64,000 bases of DNA. Origin: Astropecten irregularis. Taxonomy: Eukaryota; Echinodermata; Asteroidea; Paxillosida; Astropectinidae. The stretch lies in assembly GCA_963971285.1 (NCBI GenBank), contig OZ020251.1, forward strand, positions 9,610,001-9,674,000, read 5' to 3'. A model generated the notes under the pieces. That model had not been told where the DNA came from. It did no database searches and worked only from the letters and a program-made list of their open reading frames with translations. The translations under genes were made by a program, and so were the position numbers. Positions 46,652-57,597 of this stretch are shown here, in pieces. Positions within the stretch are counted from its first letter, which is position 1. The number at the start of each line of letters is the position of its first letter.

Positions 46652-46976
46652 AGGTCTTAACCTTTCTTACAGACGTTGTTTCATGTACCTTTTTACGCTT
46701 TGTTCATCTGGATAGCAGAAATACGGCCGAAATAATCTCCCCCTCCGAATCCTTCACGGTTACACCACGCTTTCGAAATGCTACTTAAATCGTTCAGACG
46801 AACGATCTTTTTAAACTTGGACACTAAATCATGATTTCCTTGAAAAACCCAGCATCTGATGAAACAAGATTTTCCATGATGACTGTTTGCACTGTTTACG
46901 AACTGTTGAGTCAATTTTCTGTATCAAACTCAAGAATTCGTTTGGAGGCCTTGCAAATCACGTATGCTGCCTTTAA
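46652..46976 (+). mobile_element. TTAA MITE family C, 5'-truncated copy C3
   Basis: Begins inside the family C body (GGTCTTAACCTTTCTTACAG) and ends at GCTGCCTTTAA, with TTAA at 46973-46976. The A12/C3 junction removed the right end of one element and the left end of the other. Confidence 0.82.
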
Positions 46977-47542
46977 TTCTTTCAAGACTATAGTGTATGC
47001 CCATAGTGACTTAATCTAATCATGACGCCTGGAATTTTGTTAAAGATCTCCTAGTGAAGGCTTTGCCAGATTATGGAAAATGAGGTGTCGCAAAATGTCC
47101 CTGGTGTCGAGAATCAAGTGTGAACGCACAATTTTAATTAAAGACACTGTGCATACAAAACGAATGGAGGTGTTGGGATCAGCACGTCTGGTGTTCACAC
47201 GGACTCCTATACAGGCAAACGAATCAAATCCTGGCTATAGATTGTAATTGTAACTACCTGACAGTTTTCTCGACAACTGTGCAAATGTTTTGGTCGTCGT
47301 TTTACACTTTATGTATGCATGCAATCACCTAGGTGTTCAAAATACACCCAAAGTGTCCCAATTGCACCATGCAACAGTGGCATGCTTCATACTACGGGAC
47401 TCATTAGTGGACACCGTTGATGGAAAAATACGACACATGAGTCTTAAGTTTTCTGGAGCAGAATTAAAAAAAGAAATGTGCCTTGGATAGTCGCATTAGT
47501 ATTCCTATATGTTGAAACATACCTGTAGGCTAATGACACATA
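46977..47542. other. no assignable gene
   Basis: Unique DNA up to the hAT-like MITE. Confidence 0.4.
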
Positions 47543-47786
47543 TGGCTTATCAGTGGCGTCACCAGACTTTTGAGTCTGGGGGGGGGGGGGGGGGGGCACA
47601 AGGGAGGCACTAGCAATTGTTGGGGGGGCACTACAATCATATATATATTTTTTTTTTTCACCTACCCAAATCTCAAATGCGGGGGCACGCGGGGGGTGGG
47701 GGGGGCACGAGGTTTTCCAGGGGGCGGGGGGGGGGGGGGGGGCACGTGCCCCCCCGGCCCCCCTTGGCGACGCCACTGTGGCTTAT
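47543..47786. mobile_element. hAT-type MITE with perfect 8-bp target duplication
   Basis: TGGCTTAT is present at 47543-47550 and 47779-47786. Between them the element (47551-47778) has ends CAGTGGCGTCACCA and, inverted, CAGTGGCGTCGCCA. An 8-bp duplication with CAGTGGCG ends is diagnostic of the hAT superfamily. The interior has very long G-runs and a GGGCACGTGCCC palindrome. The frames read through it are artefacts. Confidence 0.93.
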
Positions 47787-48086
47787 TGAAATCGTTTTTG
47801 TATAGTACTTTGTATCGCGTCCGCAAAACGATTTTACTCTGTTGAAAATAGACAATTGATTGCTAAATAACGCCATGTGTTTTTGATTAATGGATCTTGC
47901 GCGATTTCCAGTTATGTAAGGTAAATTGTATAATTGTAACGAATTAAAAAAAAAAAGTTTAGCTTAGCAATAATTAAGTCTATATACTGCTTTACCAAAC
48001 GTAATGCTTTATAGTCGGAAATTAGCCGAGTACCAGTCGCAAAGCATGGGAATTCGGGTTGGTAACCAGGACTTAGGCTGTAAGTA

Positions 48087-48344
48087 AGACTTGAAGCTAT
48101 GCATGGTGGAAGTAATAACAGAAGGTTGGTTTGCGGTGACACCATGTAATCTCGTCTGTGAGAGTGTGTGGTTCTGAGAACCGTTCCGAACAGTGTGCTC
48201 TGTTCGTCCTCAGGAGAGTGACTGTTTCACAGTTCGGAACGTCGAGATAATACCAACGGTTCTTCTCAGAACCACACACTCTCACAGAAGAGATTACATG
48301 GTGTCACCGCAAATCTACCATCTTTTTGCTAAGGCTAGACTTGA
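48087..48344. mobile_element. fold-back element, copy 4 (second subfamily)
   Basis: Long inverted arms share GAGAGTGTGTGGTTCTGAGA and GGTGACACCATGTAATCTC, with a centre containing GTTCGGAACGTCGAGATA. The repeat AGACTTGA (48087-48094 and 48337-48344) may be a target duplication. The ends resemble copies 1-3 (TTACATGGTG, CCGCAAA), but the core box CTGATGA is replaced by CCTCAGGAG. Confidence 0.8.
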
Positions 48345-48359
48345 GAATTTATTTTGCTA

Positions 48360-48565
48360 CCGCCATTTTGTGTCCTAAATTAAACGAAAAACCTGGAGCC
48401 TTTCGTCGGCTTCGTCATGTGGCCCCCGGTGTCCCTTCATTTCGTGTTGGGGCCTCAAAATGGCGGAACCGAAATTAGTCCCAAGCATATAAAAGCCTCA
48501 GGCCTGGTTTGAAGCCTTATATAGTACAGAGCAAAATTGGTGGGTTGAAGGCCTGCAAAATGGCC
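48360..48565 (+). promoter_or_regulatory. promoter-like block with YY1 sites, TATA and strong-context ATG
   Basis: CCGCCATTTTG (about 48360) and CAAAATGGCGG (about 48455) are inverted YY1-like sites. ATATAAAA lies at 48487-48494. An ATG at 48560-48562 has A at -3 and G at +4 and opens 17 codons (MAAGSTCTRASAKRTGV) before a stop. It fits a TATA promoter with a short leader, but the frame closes at once unless spliced. Confidence 0.22.
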
Positions 48566-49519
48566 GCTGGCTCTACATGTACACGGGCATCAGCTAAGCG
48601 AACTGGAGTGTGATGCTCATGAATGTTGTGACATCGTCTTCAGTTTTTTTTCAAAGTGCATTATTTCGTCCCAACGGTTGACCAGTTCCGTACCCAGCCT
48701 TGACAGGGGGGCAGTGTTATGCTGCAACCCCATCTTCCCTAGTCATGAGTCAGCCAAGCCGAGCCGGGCCGCCTGCCTGCCTGCACGGCCGCTGGGTAGG
48801 TCTCTACTCCCCGGCGCACCATCGCTCACCGACCGTCATCCGTACCGTCAGCGAAGTGCACACGGACCCGGAAGTAATCCGAATTGAGCCATTTTCACGG
48901 GTTTTAAACCCAAATTTGCCCGGTTTGTGGCGTGGGCAGTCATGTTCTGACAGCTCACGGTAAAAGAACGATTACCAACCCCATAGGTTGACATAGAAGA
49001 TACATCTATATCCCAACTCCTTAAAAAAATCCCAAAATGTATTCCTGTGCCCCAGGATATATCAAACTGTTGAGAACAAACTTGTAGATTTTAACATATC
49101 TTTGATTTTTCCACTGTTTTCCAAGCGAAAAAGGGGGCGGATTTCACGGGCTTCTGACGAATGTGAAATTAATTCAAAGTGCTATGACTTTATGGGTAAA
49201 ACTAACAGAGTAATGCGCACTATTTACACTTTGTCCGTTCAAATTCATATTCTCCTCAACATTTTGACGAATAAATAGCTGGGACTTCAGCTAGCGTAAA
49301 GTTCTTAGTCACTGACAGAAAAGAGCGCAAAACTGTGACTCATTTCTCCGTAAATTATAGACAAAGCCAAATTTTTACTATTTAAAAAAAAATATTATTT
49401 CAACGTGGAAACACAAATAAAGCAGCCAGACCAAAAAAAGTTGAGGCTAATAAGTAATCGATTCAATTCACACATGTCTAGTGAAAAACGTTGAAAATGT
49501 CCCTTGAAAAGTCTTTCCC
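48566..49519. other. GC-rich patch then unique DNA, no assignable gene
   Basis: 48700-48960 is CpG-rich and contains an ETS-like CCGGAAGT (about 48868). Two overlapping frames (69 and 87 codons) have no domain. Confidence 0.4.
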
Positions 49520-49689
49520 GAAATTTGCATGTGATGTTTATATACTGCTTTTGACTTGTATTCGGCCATTGCTTGCTGAGCATAACATTCACATGGAGTT
49601 TGGGATGGCAAACTGATTCTAATACCATGGTTTTTGGTGCTTATGCAAATTCGGGTGCTTAAAGCAGCTCTATGAATTTGGTCCCAGGA
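49520..49689. mobile_element. MITE family F, partial copy F2
   Basis: Shares TTGACTTGTATTCGGCCATT and GAGCATAACATTCAC with F3. It ends GGTGCTTAAAGCAGCTCTAT followed by GAATTTGGTCCC, the inverted family end. The left end is unclear. Confidence 0.6.
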
Positions 49690-50816
49690 CATACCCAAGG
49701 CTCTCAGGCTTATTTCGCTTTTTCGAATGAAATAGGGCGTGTCACTTCCAAATACTTTTCAAATTTCCATGCAGCCACCAGCAAAAATGAATCACACACA
49801 AATAAACCCCGGTGAACTTTTCTCAAACCTCCACTGACGAAAAATATATGACACATGCACTTTTTGCAGACCGAGAAATATTGTATTCCAATTTAAAGCA
49901 GGCGGTTTAGTGGACAGTCTGCAGTGCTGTTTGTCCTAGCTATAATATGACATGCAAATCCAGTTAGCTCTGCATTCGACAGCTTTCTGGAAACCAGTCT
50001 ATAGGGTCCTTCGCGAGCAGTTTGACAACATGTCGATAACTACATAGTGTATAGGACCTCGGCTTATATCCTTTATAATATAGGCCTACCAAGTAAAAGT
50101 GGAAAAACAGAAAAAAAAAGTGCACTGTCGTTTTTCAGATCTTTTCTTGTTTTTTAGTTTCTTTGGTCGTGGAAATTACTGCGCGTGCAAGCGTAAATCG
50201 CAGGCCTCAATAATGTGTTAGTTCATAATTAGGGATATCGCATTGTTTTCGCAGCTTTGCCTGGGCATCGATCGTAGCGTGCGCCCCGAGCTGGCGAGCC
50301 GGCCACATCCAGCGGGTGTCGGCAGAAGGGTAGACCGGTAATTCTGCTAATCCCCACCCGCTATTAAATTAACCGGGCTCGGCCTAGACCTTGGAACGGC
50401 GCCTCACCTGTCTCGCTCAAGCTTTTTTTTTTTGGTCCCCGGTCTTCACTCCCTCTCTTTCTTAATGCTTCGAGTATATTTTTTTTCCTTCTTATTCCTC
50501 CCATCTCTCATCCCTTGACAGGTCCTCATATTATACCACTGAATGGAAGTCCGATGCCACAACACTCTGTACTATTACAACCCAAATAAAGTAAGACTCG
50601 TCATGGGTAGAAACCTTATGCACTCACAATTCACAACTTGATAATCATTTCTGCTTATCGGTCACGCTTACTGCTAAGCCGGATATATTACCGGTAAGAA
50701 GATTTCGATTGATCCACTCCGGGGTTCGGAGAGGTTCCTCGTAAGCCCCCCCTCCCCTGGATCGAGAGATGATTTCGCGCTTAGTTGGCCTGCTCAAGGA
50801 CAGTGATACCACTCTG
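49690..50816. other. no assignable gene; GC-rich island
   Basis: 50220-50420 is GC-rich with a TAATCCCC homeodomain-type (Otx-like) word and could be a conserved non-coding element. A TAGGCCTA octamer occurs at 50081. Confidence 0.35.
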
Positions 50817-50880
50817 CTGCTGAGATTCGAACCAACGACCATCAGAATTTGATACCGATGAGCTAGACGGCTCGGTCGTG
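50817..50880 (-). repeat. tRNA-derived SINE head
   Basis: Minus strand: TAGCTCATCGGTATCAAA (A box) and GGTTCGAATCTC (B box) at tRNA spacing. Stems are incomplete. Confidence 0.55.
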
Positions 50881-51116
50881 CCAAGCCTCTCCACACAGAT
50901 CGGTCTCTCGTTTTGTGTCACACCTCGCCCTGACAATATCATCAAGCTCAGCCTCTGTTGTCGTAAATTAACGCATTCATCATCAATCTGCAAAAGTATT
51001 GGCTTTAATGATCAAGAAGAAGTACCGTGTAATCACGTGGAGGCAATTAGTCCCATTTTAAATCAAGGTAATTAGCTGGATGACCACCGGAATGACTTGA
51101 AGAAAGACCACTCCGG

Positions 51117-51962
51117 TATACGACTGACTCAGGACTCGATTTGAGTCACTGCCTTAGATTAACAGGACTCGATTTGAGTCACTGCCTTTGATTGGCTAAA
51201 CTAGATTTGAGTCACTGCCTTAGATTGGTTCGATTCGATTTGACTCACTACCTTTGATTGGCAGGACTCGATTTGAATCACTACTTTTGATTGGCTGGAC
51301 TCGATTTGAGTCACTACTTTTGATTGGCTGGACTCGATTTGAGTCACTGCCTTTGATTGGCTGAACTAGATTTGCGTCACTGCCTTAGATTGGTTAGGCT
51401 CGAGTTGAGTCACTGCCTTAGATTAACAGGACTCGAGTTGAGTCACTGCCTTAGATCAACAGGACTCGAGTTGAGTCACTGCCTTTGATTGGCTGAACTA
51501 GATTTGAGTCACTGCCTTAGATCAACAGGACTCGAGTTGAGTCACTGCCTTTGATTGGCTGAACTAGATTTGAGTCACTGCCTTAGATTAACAGGACTCG
51601 AGTTGAGTCACTGCCTTAGATCAACAGGACTCGAGTTGAGTCACTGCCTTAGATCAACAGGACTTGAGTTGAGTCACTGCCTTTGATTGGCTGAACTAGA
51701 TTTGAGTCACTGCCTTAGATTAACAGGACTTGAGTTGAGTCACTGCCTTTGATTGGCTGAACTAGATTTGAGTCACTGCCTTAGATCAACAGGACTCGAG
51801 TTGAGTCACTGCCTTTGATTGGCTGAACTAGATTTGAGTCACTGCCTTAGATTAACAGGTATTGAGTTGAGTCACTGCCTTAGATCAACATGACTCGATT
51901 TGAGTCACTGCCTTAAATTTGCTGGACTCGATTTGAGTCACTGCCTTAGATTGGTTGGACTG
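51117..51962 (+). repeat. 33-bp minisatellite carrying AP-1 and CCAAT motifs
   Basis: About 25 units. The unit reads GACTCGATTTGAGTCACTGC followed by CTTAGATTAACAG or CTTTGATTGGCTG. I count about 22 plus-strand TGAGTCA words (the AP-1 consensus) and about nine GATTGGCT words (inverted NF-Y CCAAT box). The GACTC...GAGTC core is itself a short palindrome. Variant units alternate in runs, so higher-order amplification is likely. Confidence 0.95.
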
Positions 51963-53444
51963 CATGGGGGTTGGTGGTGGGGGTTGACAGGGTCTTGAAC
52001 GTACACCCCGGGGCAAGGGGAGTCTGGTGGCCAGACTAGACTGGGTGTTGATGTAAGGATCTATAGATAATCCCTACGGACGAGTAAATACTCCATCTCC
52101 TGACCAATGTATCACCTGTAATGGGATGCTTTGGAGAACCGGTCTTCAAGTCAACAGCGCACGCGCACGCATGCGCAAAACAACGCGCGCATGCTCACAA
52201 TTGCGCGCGCATGCTCAGACATAGCAAAAAGAGACTTCAGTCGACGTCTCAAAAGTCTTGGCATATAATAATATGTTCTTTGATAGTCAATTATAATGCG
52301 AAATCATGTAGGGGACACTTAAAATCAAGTGACTGTTTTTGTTTTTAATATGAACCTCGACTAAATCACCATACTCATTTTTCTTTCAATCTTTTTCTTA
52401 ACCTTTGCCACAGAATACACACGCTTTTCGCTGGCTCTGTGCATTAATTGTAACGTTTTATAGCTTTTTTGCGTCAGTAACTCTTGTTGATGAGAAAGAA
52501 ACGAGTTTCGTTTGGGTTTTGAATTATGTCCTTTGGTGGTCGCAGAATAAAAAACCCACTCGCAAAGCGAGACTCATGAGGTTTCCTAAGAAGGAAGGCA
52601 TTAAAGATGAAGGAAAAGAAGAAGAAAGAAAAACTAGAGGTTAGAAGGCATTGGCGGTCTGCCAATTACTGTCTTAGGGCAGCTTGACCGGTCGGTGCTC
52701 TGTGACGAGACTGACAGGGGGAACAGAGGGCAATTTACCGGCTTCCATTCAGACACGAGTCCCGGTGATGGCTTCAGCTAGTCTGTCCATCTTCTTCTCA
52801 TTCAGCCCCCTCCCGGTTCCTGCCAAGATGGGCGCTCCATCGTTCGCACTCACAAAAGCCTGTCCCAATCCTCCGACCTTGGCTAGCCAAACAAATAAGT
52901 CAAAAAACGACTAAGTAACTAAAAGGTAACAGAAGAAGACTTCGTGAATGCATCCTGGACAATTGAAAAGGGGTAAGATTATCCGCGGGTAAATTTTGGG
53001 ATATAAATCCCCATGGTCAATTGACTGAAACAATAGCACATTAGAGCAGAGTTACCCCGGGGTGGAGGTATTGAGCGGGGGTTTTTGGAGGGTCGGGTCC
53101 TACCGTTAGATTAAAGGTATTGTCGGCAGGACAGGGCGCACAAAAGACGGTCGGGATCAGAGTCCGGGTGAGATGAAGGGCTTTGAATGACACCAGCGGT
53201 GAAGTGGTCAGGGGGGCGCAGCAGGTACGGCCGGTCGTTGCCCCCACGGAGCCAGGAGTCCCGGTCATGTCAGGAGATAGCTAGTGCTTCTTCAAGGCGG
53301 CGCTGGGTGATGCCGACGACCAAAGCAATGAACAACGTTATCGATATATCTCAATCGATACAAAGTCCCATAACTTCAAAATCTTCTTCCATAAAGCCTC
53401 ACAGCTTTCGCTGTAAGTGGAAGTACTTAAGCAGGCATCTCGGC
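51963..53444. other. no assignable gene
   Basis: Several GC-balanced frames of 75-79 codons (52405, 52684 plus; 53041 minus) show no domain. The GCGCGC tract inside is listed separately. Confidence 0.4.
52156..52222. repeat. alternating purine-pyrimidine GCGCGC tract
   Basis: Three spaced words of the type GCGCGCATGCTCA or ACGCGCACGCATGCGCA. Alternating GC/CA steps favour left-handed (Z) DNA. Confidence 0.6.
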
Positions 53445-53517
53445 GTGTGGGTCTACCACGCCTTCACTGAAGTTAAGCAACGTCTGCCAGAGACTGCCAC
53501 GGATGCATGGGAGATCA
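53445..53517 (+). repeat. 5S rRNA-like remnant (SINE3-type or pseudogene)
   Basis: GAAGTTAAGCAACGTC (53469-53484) is the 5S rRNA A-box. After 16 nt comes GGATG (53501-53505), and after a 3-nt insertion GGGAGATC, matching the 5S C-box (GGATGGGAGACC type) at nearly correct spacing. Upstream GTCTACCACGCC is only loosely like the 5S start. The 5' and 3' stems cannot be matched, so it is a 5S-derived SINE head or a decayed 5S gene, not a working rRNA gene. Confidence 0.5.
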
Positions 53518-54093
53518 TTTAAAACAACAGCACTACCTGGTATTCGTGTACACTACCTGGACTCGCATGCAGCATTAAGCACGAAATGCCTTTAGTCGAA
53601 GATAAGGTGTACAATATTCTAGTTTAGCCTAGCAATCCGCCTTATGTTCTTTGAGGGTGGAACAGCAGAAAGAACGACAAAACGGACAAGAGTTTGTGTA
53701 TTTATCATCCAATAGTAGCCACTTCCAACTTTCTTATCCCTAAAAAAAAGTCTGCCTATTCATCACTCAGTCTTACAAAGGGGAAGGTTCTACGTGCTTA
53801 ATTTCACTGTTCTGTCTTCTACAAAAAAGGTTAGAAGGATGAAATACTCTTGCTCTTTATACTCTACAAAATAATGGTCTTATTTACGCACTCGCAACAC
53901 GTTATTATTTTACGTTATTAAAACAAGACACTTGCTGAAGGCTTATTCAATCTCTAAGCGACCAGTAAAGTATTTTGTTTTTACCTTCATACAATCGGAC
54001 TTTCAAGGTGAAAGATAAAGAAGATACAAGTAGAAATAGAATAGCTAGAGACGCAATATAATACACAACGCATAGCCTACATCTTATATCACC
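53518..54093. other. no assignable gene
   Basis: Unique AT-rich DNA. Confidence 0.4.
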
Positions 54094-54345
54094 TACTCTC
54101 TAAATGCAAAAGTGAAAAGCCACTCTGTGAAGAGCCATATGAGGGACAACTCTTTATCGAGTTGTCTTCCACTCTTTGAGAGTGAAGTTTGCATCGTTTT
54201 GAGTTATTTTTCACTCTGGCTCAGACTGAAAACCACTCCAAAAGAGTGAAATGCCCACCACTCTTTTTCAAGAGCCATTATGAAGGATAACTCGATTTTG
54301 AACGAGTGGTAATTTTTCACTCTTTTCTTTTGCATTTAGAGAGTA
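54094..54345. mobile_element. 252-bp TA-flanked MITE
   Basis: TACTCTCTAAATGCAAAAG at the left is matched by the same word inverted at the right, each ending in TA. The interior repeats ACTCT-type and GAGTG-type words. The TA target suggests a Tc1/mariner relative. Confidence 0.8.
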
Positions 54346-55061
54346 GATACGTGAATTGCTGGTTTTTCTATACAGTCATGAAATAGTTTCAGAATGTAAA
54401 AGCTATGACAGCGATATATTTTATTGATGTTAAGAGCACCATCGCGCAGCAGTCACTGAAAGCACATGCTTATCTTCAAAAAGATAGCAGCAGAGAAGTT
54501 AATAAGATAAGATTAAAGAAAGTGGGCACGTCAAGATGGCAGAAGCTTCTACAAATGGCCGGTCTTTTATGTATCTATTGGAGACAATTATTGCTTGTCC
54601 CATATTCACTAGTGGAACCCTGGCGTGGACAAATGACCGCACCCCCACCGAAGGGTTAAAAACCTGGCCAGTTACATCATGGAAGTAGAAATAGACAAGA
54701 CAAGTTTCATTTTCTTACTTGGATTTAAGCCAACATTATACGAAGGAAGTTATAATTGATATAGACCTTTCTTTTGCAACGTCACACACCGCGTTTTTGC
54801 CAACCAGCATGGCGGAAACTATGGCGAGCCAGGCATAAAAATTAACCACATATTTTACCCAATTTTGTACGCAAATTGCAGATATTGCTGAATGTAATGG
54901 AAACAACACAAGTGATGCTGATATTTATTTTGTACAGTTATGGAAAGTTTGCAAAAACGTTGAAGTTGTTTACGCTGGCTGTGAAGAAGACGAAATGATT
55001 TGCAACATTTGGCCGTCCATATCTTGCCAACCAGTGTTTATAAACAAAAGAAAGGTCTATA
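54346..55061. other. no assignable gene
   Basis: Unique DNA. The 84-codon frame at 54405 has no domain. Confidence 0.4.
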
Positions 55062-55296
55062 GGGCGTTTACGAAACGGAGGCTCAGGCTCGGGCTCCAGC
55101 TCTGACATCCACGTGCTGAAAATATAGGTTGTGCTTTTTCATTAAAGCTGAAAGGCTGTTTCCCTTTTCAAACCAGAGAATCCACTTCCGAACTGCAGCC
55201 AAACGTCTATTTTGATACCGTTATTTCAGAATGGATTCACGAAATGGAGTCGGAGCCTAATGAGACGGAGCCTGAGCTTCCGTTTCGTAAACGCCC
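55062..55296. mobile_element. MITE family M, copy M2
   Basis: Near-perfect inverted ends GGGCGTTTACGAAACGGA with GCTCAGGCTC inside. Flanked by ATA on both sides (3-bp duplication). It matches M1 along its whole length. Confidence 0.87.
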
Positions 55297-56836
55297 ATAG
55301 TATACCATACGCCCATGAACATTGGGAACATGCCCGTCAAAGTTGCTATTGCCATTCATAAAATTAATGACGTAGAGTGTGGTTGCTATGATGACCTGTT
55401 ACGCATGCGCAGAAGGAGAGATAATATCGCAACAATAACACTGTACGAAGATGCTTCAAGATAAAATAATATTGCCTTTGAATAGCTGGACAATTAGTAA
55501 AAGTAAAACCCGGCAGTGTTTGTGGTATGACGTCAGATCACGTGACCACTCACATGTGCCCTGTCGTGATTACACCGCCTGTTGAGTGAAAGGAACATAT
55601 TCGTCACACAAAACCTCTTGAGGAGGAATGAGGTCTTTCAGAAAACCTATAAAACAACCCCAACTTTTGTGCACAAATCAATGGGTTACTGCTCTCAAAT
55701 ACCCAGATGACTTCACAGTTTTGCTCATGAATATGGAATTTTTTTAATAAGCATACAAACCAAAAAACCTGTTGTTAGCCCTGAAACAGTGTGAGGAAGT
55801 GGGTAAAATCACAGGCTCCATAATTATAACAATTTCTTTTTGGCACATGTTCAAGCCATAATATTTCTATTGCAGAGACCCTTTAAGAATCTATTTGGTC
55901 GGTTCCGTTGATGTGTTTGACCATCCCATTCAATATAACCATAATTATAATGATGCCTACATAGGTCTAGCACAACAAGCATTTGGAACCAATACATCAC
56001 TGCATGCACCAGGGTTATATTGGACCATGTACATTCTGTATAAAACTTTGTTTTAGACGGTAGCTACACAAAGACCAGCCCTCTATATCTAATGAAGCAT
56101 TTCTAATGCCACAATTGATTTTGCCTAGATATCCCACACGCCTCAGCCCCCTGGGTTCAACCCATTGCATCCCCCGACCAAGACACAAAAAGAAGAGAAA
56201 AGAAAATCGACAATTTCCTCTCTGGTTCGATAAAAGGTGTCCGATGCAGAGGGAACAAGTCGGAAAATTATCAGGGGGATTTTTAAACAGTTATGTCGGC
56301 TCAATTTGGCGCTCTACCAAGCGTACACCAATCAACTCCCACTGTAAATGACCCCTACTTCTTTTTAAAGTAAAGTTCATTTAACCTCACGTGGCATTAG
56401 GTTAAAAGAAACAAAAACTACTAAAGAAGAAAACAGCTCCAGTCGTTCTTTGGGAAAGAATGAAAAATAAGTCGATTTGGACTCTAATCCTCGGTGATAG
56501 CCCTATAGGTTTTAAAGCCAGCTTAATGTTAATCAATATCGAATCCTTCGATCTCTTTTTGGGAAGTTTAGACACCAAGGATTACGTGGGGTTTTATGGT
56601 GGATCACTGATGTCTGGTCGGATCGAGGGTTAACGGCATCGGGGTTGTGTAGTCTTATTTGCATAAAGAGCAAAATCTTCTTGACAAAGGAAGGCGATAT
56701 AGACGCTCGGCAGATGCTGTATGTAGTATACAATTATGTAGGCCTATGTCATGTGTTCGTTTATAAGAATATTATTAGCATAAGGAAAATGACATCTGCT
56801 AAGAGCTGTCACTCGCTCTGACAGTGTGACTGCTAG
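55297..56836. other. no assignable gene
   Basis: Mostly unique AT-rich DNA. One TAGGCCTA octamer lies at 56739. The CRE/E-box pair is listed separately. Confidence 0.4.
55528..55544. promoter_or_regulatory. CRE next to E-box
   Basis: TGACGTCA (55528-55535) is followed three bases later by CACGTG (55539-55544), the same two motifs as at 39261. No adjacent gene is visible. Confidence 0.35.
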
Positions 56837-57166
56837 TTAAAGGTATAATTCACGCATAAAGGCCACAGAGTAGCACTCACACCTTGTCTGATTTGAGCTC
56901 AATCGGACATTTGAGTCACGAGAAAATAATGAAAACCCTACTCAATTTTTCTTGTAAAACATAATGACTGGTGGAGTTTGATCTTACCCTGAGATCAAAA
57001 CTTTTTGGATGTTTGTTTTACTAATTTCTGGATAAATACACCATTTCAGGCGGAAAAATTTTGATGGTATGTTTCTACCAGCACCATCTTCATATCCCGA
57101 AAGTTATACGTACATCTGTGAACATTTCTGTTTGGCTATGTTACCAATCCTGTACTGTACCTTTAA
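56837..57166 (+). mobile_element. TTAA MITE family A, subtype B, copy A13
   Basis: TTAA at 56837-56840 and 57163-57166. Subtype B left part (GAGCTCAATCGGACAT) with a subtype-shared right half. Confidence 0.88.
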
Positions 57167-57540
57167 AGGTACATGTAGCATCATTTTGGTAAGAAACCAA
57201 AACAGAAATCTTCACATTATTATTTACCTAACACTGACAGGGTATAAAGATGGTGATGGCAGAAACATACCGTTAAAACATTTCTTCCTGAAATGCTGCA
57301 TTTATCCAGAAAAGACTCAAACAAGTGACCGAAATTATTTTTGATCTTTTAAAGATCAAAAATAAAAAGAGAAAATACTTAAAAAATACTGTGTCCGTTT
57401 TTCAGTTGTTTTTTTTTCTTCAAAAAGTGGGCACCGTATGGGACTGAAATTTTCACAGATGAATGTTACCGTCTTCCTTGATATTTGTTTTAATGAATAT
57501 GTATTTCTTTCACAAAAACCAAAGTATGATATTACTTTAG
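57163..57540 (-). mobile_element. TTAA MITE family A, copy A14
   Basis: Opposite orientation to A13 and fused to it through one shared TTAA (57163-57166). The far TTAA is mutated to TTAG. Confidence 0.88.
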
Positions 57541-57597
57541 CAAAGAACATTCAAAGGCACACCAATGTTTGATAGATACGGAGCTTCATTTGTGTCT

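Noticed and set aside
47444..47845. Gly/Pro-rich frames on both strands
   Set aside because: They are translations of poly-G runs inside a hAT MITE.
53445..53517. Functional 5S rRNA gene
   Set aside because: Only internal control boxes match; the terminal stems are absent.
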